Shown here one piece after another: positions 5,598-10,558 of a stretch of 10,558 bases of DNA. The DNA is from an uncultured Burkholderiales bacterium. Its GTDB lineage: Bacteria; Pseudomonadota; Gammaproteobacteria; Burkholderiales; Burkholderiaceae_D. The position numbers and the translations under genes were made by a program. The notes beneath the pieces are model-generated. The model had not been told where the DNA came from. It worked only from the letters and a program-made list of their open reading frames with translations, and searched no databases. Positions within the stretch are counted from its first letter, which is position 1. The number at the start of each line of letters is the position of its first letter. Where the stretch lies: contig CAIVDH010000402.1 in the NCBI GenBank assembly GCA_903904635.1, forward strand, positions 1-10,558. The letters are read 5' to 3'.

Positions 5598-5899
5598 GAC
5601 GCCATGGCGTCCTACGATCGCGATCAGTCATTTTGGAGTTGATGCGATTTCCATGAAAAAAGCTAGGCCAGTTTCTCCCGGCGGAATGTTGCAGGAAGAG
5701 TGGAGGCGGCGGGAATCTCCCGGTCTTCGCGCTTGCAAGCGCGAATCCGCTGCGGCAGCGTCGAGCATGCTCGACGAAACCCTGCCTTATCCAGCCATCG
5801 CACTTAAATGTGCGAAGTCGTTGCGGCGGCAGCAAGCATGCTTGCTGAAACCCCGCCTACACCCCCGCGTCCCGCGGATTCGATTTTCGCAAACTGCGA
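5598..5899. repeat. Cluster of perfect palindromes between vapC and ssrA
   Basis: In 300 bp there are at least eight dyads: GACGCCATGGCGTC (5598-5611), GATCGCGATC (5616-5625), TTCGCGCTTGCAAGCGCGAA (5726-5745), CGTCGAGCATGCTCGACG (5759-5776), TCGCAC/GTGCGA (5798-5815), CAGCAAGCATGCTTGCTG (5830-5847), CCGCG-TCC-CGCGG (5865-5877) and TCGCA-AAC-TGCGA (5887-5899). Two share a frame: GGCAGC, then a palindrome centred on GCATGC, then GAAACCC(T/C)GCC. The ssrA terminator follows. No start/RBS-supported reading frame is present, so the zone seems selected for structure, as hairpins or protein-binding dyads. Confidence 0.8.
5701..5717. repeat. 17-nt copy of the tmRNA 3' end (att-like)
   Basis: TGGAGGCGGCGGGAATC is identical to 5947-5963, the plus-strand form of the tmRNA T-arm and acceptor end, in the same orientation and 246 bp away. 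Identity stops on both sides. A short exact duplicate of an RNA-gene 3' end is the usual footprint of integrase-mediated insertion. No integrase is visible nearby. Confidence 0.65.
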
Positions 5900-5949
5900 T
5901 CAAAATTAAAAAGCCACCCTAAAACCGGGTGGCATTTTAATTTTGGTGG
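5754..5949 (-). repeat. Right copy of the 196-bp direct repeat, joined to ssrA
   Basis: This is the partner of 3148-3343 and holds three palindromes, the terminator and the last six nucleotides of tmRNA. Here the repeat runs on into the intact tmRNA gene, so this is the functional ssrA end. The first palindrome (5759-5776) is perfect, while its counterpart at 3153-3170 has one mismatch and a different stem sequence. Confidence 0.85.
5905..5940 (-). terminator. Intrinsic terminator of ssrA
   Basis: On the minus strand GCCACCC-GGTTTTA-GGGTGGC (stem 5913-5933) is followed by TTTTTAATTTT, starting 11 bases after the tmRNA CCA end. The opposite strand also has a T-rich flank, so it can stop vapBC read-through as well. 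Confidence 0.88.
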
Positions 5950-6319
5950 AGGCGGCGGGAATCGAACCCGCGTCCAAAGATCCTCTACAGACAGTTCTAC
6001 ATACTTAGTGTTGTCATTTAATTTTATCTGACTGACGCGGACGCACACGCTGCAGCCAAACGAGTCACCTATATTTAACGCTATATCAAGTAACCCGACA
6101 TAGCGCGATTCCCTGTGTATGACTCTACTGCTGTTGCCAGCCTGCCCCAGGGAAGAGACAGTGTAGAGCTAGAAAGTTATTAAGTTTCTAGTGGTTTACG
6201 CTGCGAGAGCGTAATTTTCTTCGTTTGCAATTAAGCATTTCCGGTTGGATTTACGAGGTGACCAGCCCTCGGTATGCCCTGCGCTGCTTTGTAACCCCTG
6301 TCGAAACCAGGTCGCCCCC
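5944..6319 (-). ncRNA. ssrA: tmRNA
   Basis: Transfer-messenger RNA rescues stalled ribosomes and tags the nascent chain for proteolysis. The 5' end GGGGGCGACC (6310-6319) pairs with CGCCTCC before the 3' ACCA; the T-arm is GCGGG-TTCGATT-CCCGC. The 5' region (GACCTGGTTTCGACAGGGGT, then the stretch to CCGGAA) is typical of proteobacterial ssrA. The tag frame is at 6196-6228, resume codon GCA, encoding ANEENYALAA and TAA; E. coli has ANDENYALAA, so the Asp is replaced by Glu. The length, 376 nt, is normal. It follows gph on the same strand with 49 bases between, and its 3' end is the boundary of the accessory region. Confidence 0.97.
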
Positions 6320-6332
6320 AAGTAGAGTACTG

Positions 6333-6338
6333 ATTGTA
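6333..6338 (-). promoter_or_regulatory. Possible -10 element of ssrA
   Basis: TACAAT on the minus strand lies 13 bases before the mature tmRNA 5' end. No convincing -35 hexamer is found at 16-18 bp. The CCCAA/TTGGG hairpin next to it could instead end gph transcription, but it lacks a U tract. Confidence 0.35.
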
Positions 6339-6368
6339 GCCCAACAGATTGGGTGCATCCTTAAAAAT

Positions 6369-7046
6369 TCAAGTCTTTTGGGTATGTAAAAACGCGAGCA
6401 GTGAAAGTGGTGTGTCAGCAATGATGTCTGCGCCCCAGCTTAATGGTGCGGTATTGCCGCAATAGCCCCATGCGGCTGCAATGGTAAACATACCCGCAGC
6501 CTTGCCGGCTTCTATGTCGCGCAGATCATCACCTACATACCAGCACTGCTGCGGCTCTAGGTTTAGCCGGCGTGCTGCTTCGAATAAAGGCTCTGGATGT
6601 GGTTTAGCATGGGCGGTGGTGTCGCCTGAAATAATACATGCGGCATGCTGCAAACCTATTTTGGGTATGAGTGCATCAGTAAACCGGGCAGGTTTATTAG
6701 TGACGATGCCCCATAGCAGATCGAGTTTGTTTATGTCATGTAAAAGCGAAGCTACACCTTCAAACAAAGTAGTGTTGTCGGCTATCAGCGCAGCATAATT
6801 TTCAAGAAAGGCGATGCGCAATGCATCATAGCCTTCGTCTTGCGGTGTTTTGTTAAAGGCTACGCCAATTAAGCCGCGTGCTCCGGCTGACGCAACCGGG
6901 CGCAATAGTTCATACGCTGTGGGCGCAAGACCAGATTGGGTGCGCAGCAGATTGACCGCCGCAGCCAGATCGGGAGCCGTGTCGGCAAGTGTGCCATCCA
7001 GATCAAACAACAGCGCGCTTGGCGCATTGAGAATAGGAGATTTCAT
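6369..7046 (-). CDS. gph: Phosphoglycolate phosphatase (HAD family)
   Basis: It would hydrolyse 2-phosphoglycolate to glycolate, clearing a by-product of DNA repair or of RuBisCO oxygenation. The 225-residue protein has the HAD motifs: DLDGT with nucleophile Asp15 and Asp17, motif II IVTNK with Thr116, the KPHPEP lysine Lys148, and GDD at 172-174 for Mg2+ binding. The alpha-helical cap between residues about 20 and 95 fits subfamily IA. It follows ubiG by 54 bases, as in many proteobacteria, and probably shares its transcript. A related HAD phosphatase of other specificity cannot be excluded, but the ubiG neighbour supports Gph. Confidence 0.85.
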   Translation of the reverse strand: MKSPILNAPSALLFDLDGTLADTAPDLAAAVNLLRTQSGLAPTAYELLRPVASAGARGLIGVAFNKTPQDEGYDALRIAFLENYAALIADNTTLFEGVASLLHDINKLDLLWGIVTNKPARFTDALIPKIGLQHAACIISGDTTAHAKPHPEPLFEAARRLNLEPQQCWYVGDDLRDIEAGKAAGMFTIAAAWGYCGNTAPLSWGADIIADTPLSLLAFLHTQKT

Positions 7047-7062
7047 GACTGGCTGGCTTCAG

Positions 7063-7097
7063 ATCACGCGACAGTTAAACTTGTCGCGTGATTTTTT
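7063..7097. terminator. Strong intercistronic hairpin between ubiG and gph
   Basis: ATCACGCGACA (7063-7073) and TGTCGCGTGAT (7082-7092) form a perfect 11-bp stem with an 8-nt loop. A T6 run follows on the plus strand only. On the coding (minus) strand the hairpin comes eight bases after the ubiG stop and 16 before the gph ATG, without a U tract, so it may stabilise or partition the ubiG-gph message. As a terminator it would act on plus-strand transcripts. Confidence 0.55.
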
Positions 7098-7100
7098 AAA

Positions 7101-7796
7101 TTAAATAGGTTTGGAGCTGGCAATCAGATAATTGACATCGGTATCTTGATTGAGCGAGTAGATTTTTGTAACAGGGTTATAGGTCATGCCTTTAAGTGCA
7201 TCGACTTGTAAACCTGCATTGCGACTATGTTGCGACAATTCTGCAGGGGTGATGAATTTTGCGTAGTCGTGTGTGCCACGCGGCAGCAGCCGCAATATAT
7301 ATTCGGCGCCAAGAATCGCAAACAGATAGGACTTAAGATTACGATTAATTGTAGAGAAAAATACATGGCCACCGGGTTTGACCAGCGTGGCGCAGGCCTT
7401 AACGATTGCTGCTGGGTCTGGTACGTGTTCCAGCATTTCCATGCAAGTGACAACATCAAATTGCCCAGGCTCGCGCGCTGCCAGATCTTCTGCGGATATA
7501 TATTCATAACGCACAGGGACACCTGATTCCAGGCTATGCAAGTCAGCGACTTTGAGTGCTTTTTCAGACAAATCGATGCCTATGACTTTCGCCCCTTTTT
7601 TTGCGATGGATTCGGCCAAAATACCGCCGCCACAACCTATGTCGACTACAGTCTTGCCTGCCAGAGGCACGCGTGCATTGATCCATTCCAGTCGCAACGG
7701 ATTAATTTCATGCAAAGGACGAAATTCGGATGTGGGGTCCCACCAGCGATGAGCAAGCTCGCTGAATTTTTTCAGCTCTAAAGGATCGGCGTTCAT
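7101..7796 (-). CDS. ubiG: Ubiquinone biosynthesis O-methyltransferase
   Basis: UbiG performs both O-methylations of ubiquinone synthesis using S-adenosylmethionine. The 231-residue protein begins [20 protein letters not shown], followed by [12 protein letters not shown] (25-36), the UbiG hallmark. SAM motif I is [13 protein letters not shown] (50-62), with the acidic Asp75 ending the next strand (IGIDLS) and the [11 protein letters not shown] and [12 protein letters not shown] motifs after it. The C-terminus [13 protein letters not shown] then YNP is also typical. No clear Shine-Dalgarno precedes the ATG, but the start matches family practice. It lies between ompA1 and gph on one strand, with a terminator before it, so it likely has its own promoter in the 66 bp after that hairpin. 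Confidence 0.95.
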   Translation of the reverse strand: MNADPLELKKFSELAHRWWDPTSEFRPLHEINPLRLEWINARVPLAGKTVVDIGCGGGILAESIAKKGAKVIGIDLSEKALKVADLHSLESGVPVRYEYISAEDLAAREPGQFDVVTCMEMLEHVPDPAAIVKACATLVKPGGHVFFSTINRNLKSYLFAILGAEYILRLLPRGTHDYAKFITPAELSQHSRNAGLQVDALKGMTYNPVTKIYSLNQDTDVNYLIASSKPI

Positions 7797-7862
7797 ACGG
7801 AGATGATAGCGGAAAGTGAAAAATTTTCCCGAACCAGGCTTGAAAGCACCTTGTCCAAATAG

Positions 7863-7890
7863 ACAAAGCCCTCAAATGCGAGGGCTTTGT
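7863..7890. terminator. Terminator-like hairpin after the first OmpA-family gene
   Basis: ACAAAGCCCTC and GAGGGCTTTGT pair perfectly around AAATGC, 17 bases after the stop of the gene at 7908. T-rich bases at the stem foot on the minus strand (GCTTTGTCTATTT) support intrinsic termination, though the U tract is interrupted. Confidence 0.75.
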
Positions 7891-7907
7891 TATGAAAGGA
7901 TAGAAAA

Positions 7908-8594
7908 TTATTTAGTGCGTTTTCCTACAACTTCAATATCCACACGACGGTTTTTAGCGCGACCTGCGGAAGTTTTGTTGCTTGCAACAGGTTGTTGCTC
8001 GCCTTTGCCATTTGTCACAATACGATCACTAGGCAAGCCTTTGGATACTAGGAATTTTTTTGCTGACAGCGCGCGACGCTTGGACAATTTTTCATTGTAG
8101 ATGGCAGAGCCGACTGAGTCAGTATGGCCGGTCACAATAATCATTTCAACATCGGTGCCTTGTAGCTTGGAGACCAGATCTTCGAGCTTGCTTAGTCCTT
8201 CCGGTTGCAAATCAGATTTATCAAAGCCGAACAGCGTGTCGGTTTCAAATGTGACTTTTTCAGATGCTGCTACCGGTGCTGAGGCTGCTGCAGGCGCTGC
8301 TGCTGGGCTAGCTTTGGCTGCTTTATCAGTTACAGCAGGTGCTGCTGCGTTTTGATTTGCGGTTGCTGCATTTTTGTCAGTGCCGGACGTTAAAGGTACG
8401 CCATCACAGCCAGGAACAACGGCGTCTGCCTTGGTCCAGGTACCGGTATGCCAGCATTCGCCAAAACTGCTGCGAACTATGTTGCCATTTGAGTCAGCAA
8501 CGTAGCCGTTAGGCGCTTTACTGCCCGCATAAACCAGGCTGGAGATGAATGTAATAATAAAAAATATACTTAAATTGCGCAGATCGTATTTCAT
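7908..8594 (-). CDS. OmpA-family envelope protein, Ala-rich linker
   Basis: It would anchor the cell envelope to peptidoglycan. The 228-residue protein has a signal peptide (1-23, cleavage after VYA), an N-terminal module YVADSNGNIVRSSFGECWHT followed by GCDG with Cys47 and Cys63 (possible disulfide), an Ala-rich linker (about 76-110) and an OmpA C-terminal domain (113-228). In that domain TGHTDS (155-160, Asp159) and NRRVDIEV (215-222, Arg217) are the diaminopimelate-binding residues. There is no eight-strand barrel, so it is likely periplasmic. The start at 8594 is chosen for GGAAAG six bases upstream and for the signal peptide; an ATG at 8660 would add 22 unlikely residues. It is a paralogue of the gene at 8950. 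Confidence 0.88.
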   Translation of the reverse strand: MKYDLRNLSIFFIITFISSLVYAGSKAPNGYVADSNGNIVRSSFGECWHTGTWTKADAVVPGCDGVPLTSGTDKNAATANQNAAAPAVTDKAAKASPAAAPAAASAPVAASEKVTFETDTLFGFDKSDLQPEGLSKLEDLVSKLQGTDVEMIIVTGHTDSVGSAIYNEKLSKRRALSAKKFLVSKGLPSDRIVTNGKGEQQPVASNKTSAGRAKNRRVDIEVVGKRTK

Positions 8595-8949
8595 TTTTGC
8601 TTTCCAGATATATATCCCCTCAGAGTAGAGGGAATTGAGAATAATTTTTTGCGATTGCAAAATTAGATTGGCATTAACGCAACTAATAATGCAATTAGAA
8701 CACTATTCTAACCGGTTTTGAGTGGAATGATGACTGAAATATTATGTTTCAACTTGTAAATGCTTGGATGGCGAGGTTTTCAGCTGTAGTGGTCGGCAAG
8801 AGGTATTAAAGCGTTTTGAAAAAATTTAGGTAATATTTTGAAAAGATTAAACAGCCTATGCCGGCTTTTTTTACTGAGTGGAGTCGGAAGAGGATTTTCT
8901 GATCCTCTTCCATTGTAAAAATAGAAACTAGTATGAAAGTCGATATAGA
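8595..8949. other. Intergenic region between the two OmpA-family genes
   Basis: It holds the leader of the downstream ompA-type gene on the minus strand, with a CCCTC/GAGGG hairpin near 8617-8633 just before its ribosome site, AT-rich DNA at 8640-8700 where a promoter must lie, and the hairpin after the upstream gene (8886-8911). Hexamers TTGCGT and TGCAAT (17-bp spacing) are weak candidates. No open frame here is convincing. Confidence 0.4.
8886..8911. terminator. Hairpin after the second OmpA-family gene
   Basis: GGAAGAGGAT and ATCCTCTTCC form a perfect 10-bp stem with a six-base loop, 38 bases past the stop at 8950. There is no U tract directly after it on the minus strand, so it may act as a stabilising 3' hairpin as much as a terminator. 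Confidence 0.5.
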
Positions 8950-9630
8950 TTAGTTTGCTTTCCCGAGCTGTTGCCTTACGCCCACCACTTCAACCTCCAC
9001 CCTACGGTTTTCAGCCCGCCCCTGACGGTTAGCGTTGCTGGCAAGTGGCTGGCTTTCTCCCTTACCCTGGGAGTACATTCTGTCGGCAGGTAAAGCTTGT
9101 GATAACAGAAATTCCTTCACAGCCTGGGCGCGTCGCTCGGATAGTTTCTGATTGTAGGATTCAGTCCCTGTCGAATCAGTATGCCCAACTGCCACAATGA
9201 CCTCTACAGTCATACCCGAAAGACGTGTTGCCAGTTCGATTAATCTGCCGCGTCCTTCTTCTTTCAGAACTGCTTTATCAAAATCAAAATATGTATCCGT
9301 ATCCAAAGTCACTTTCTCGGAGACAGGCTCTCTTTCTGCGATGACTGTTGGCGGAGGTTCAGCTGAGGGCGGCGCCTCTACACGCGGTGAGGGAAGTGGA
9401 ACGGGGGTGGCTGTGGCCATGACGCCATCGCAGCCGACAATATTTGCTAATTTTGGAGTCCAGGCGCCGGTATGCCAACAATCACCGTTATTGCTCAGTA
9501 CGGCTGCGCCATTTGAATCCTTTAAGTAGGCGGGGTTGTTTCCTATCGCGGGAGGCGGTGATTTTTCTGCAAATGCCTGGGTTGTTGCTAATGCCAACAC
9601 CACCTGTATGAGTTTGAATATGAACCGCAT
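8950..9630 (-). CDS. OmpA-family envelope protein, Pro-rich linker
   Basis: Paralogue of the gene at 7908, with the same plan: a signal peptide (1-21, cleavage after AFA), a YLKDSNGAAVLSNNGDCWHT module with Cys51 and Cys67 (GCDG), a Pro-rich linker (about 76-104) and an OmpA-like peptidoglycan-binding domain (105-226). VGHTDS (148-153) and NRRVEVEV (208-215) carry the peptidoglycan-contact Asp and Arg. The linker differs sharply in composition from its neighbour's (Pro against Ala), while the two domains are similar, suggesting an old tandem duplication. A good AAGGAG precedes ATG 9630. The gene has its own hairpin, so the pair need not be one operon. Confidence 0.88.
   Translation of the reverse strand: MRFIFKLIQVVLALATTQAFAEKSPPPAIGNNPAYLKDSNGAAVLSNNGDCWHTGAWTPKLANIVGCDGVMATATPVPLPSPRVEAPPSAEPPPTVIAEREPVSEKVTLDTDTYFDFDKAVLKEEGRGRLIELATRLSGMTVEVIVAVGHTDSTGTESYNQKLSERRAQAVKEFLLSQALPADRMYSQGKGESQPLASNANRQGRAENRRVEVEVVGVRQQLGKAN

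Positions 9631-10558
<928 letters not shown>

Noticed and set aside
5653..5922. Plus-strand frame of 89 codons across the palindromes, with minus-strand frames over 5431-5835 and 5857-6048
   Set aside because: They read through palindromes, the ssrA terminator, the tmRNA body or vapC. None has a ribosome site, and their composition follows the repeats.
5754..5949. Integron attC-like recombination site
   Set aside because: TA cargo and stem-loops suggested attC, but no paired RYYYAAC/GTTRRRY core boxes are present and no IntI-type gene is visible.
8101..8355. Plus-strand frame within the first OmpA-family gene
   Set aside because: Its Ala/Gly-rich text is the complement of the Ala-rich linker codons.

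Overview
The window looks chromosomal and betaproteobacterial. This is inferred from the order gyrA / two OmpA-family genes / ubiG / gph / ssrA, the style of the proteins, and a tmRNA tag ending YALAA. The order or genus cannot be fixed from this sequence alone.

Right half (about 5.94-10.56 kb), conserved core. Reading on the minus strand away from gyrA come two paralogous OmpA-C-domain envelope proteins (8950-9630 and 7908-8594), ubiG (ubiquinone methyltransferase), gph (phosphoglycolate phosphatase) and ssrA (tmRNA, 5944-6319). gyrA starts at 10011 on the plus strand and runs off the window.

Left half (about 1-5.94 kb), accessory region accreted behind the 3' end of ssrA. It carries toxin-antitoxin type cargo and wreckage: vapBC (4953-5596, plus strand), an antitoxin-doc pair (4000-4614), a small gene with a perfect Shine-Dalgarno but an ATT first codon (3620-3841), a Fic protein with its own winged-helix domain and an operator-like array (1613-3081), a decayed HigB/HigA-like pair (987-1253), a scrap of phage terminase (4757-4849), a 131-bp MITE-like inverted-repeat element (796-926) and a GNAT gene broken in an A8 tract (177-748). 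No integrase or transposase gene is visible.

The most unusual structure is at the ssrA boundary. A 196-bp segment holding the last 6 nt of tmRNA, its terminator and a run of perfect palindromes occurs twice, ungapped and about 91% identical, exactly 2606 bp apart (3148-3343 and 5754-5949). One palindrome differs between the copies by paired changes that keep the arms complementary. A further 17-nt copy of the tmRNA 3' end lies at 5701-5717. The simplest reading is repeated site-specific insertion at the tmRNA end, building a tandem array of small toxin-bearing segments that each end in a hairpin tail, terminator and restored tmRNA terminus. The duplication is observed; the mechanism is inference.
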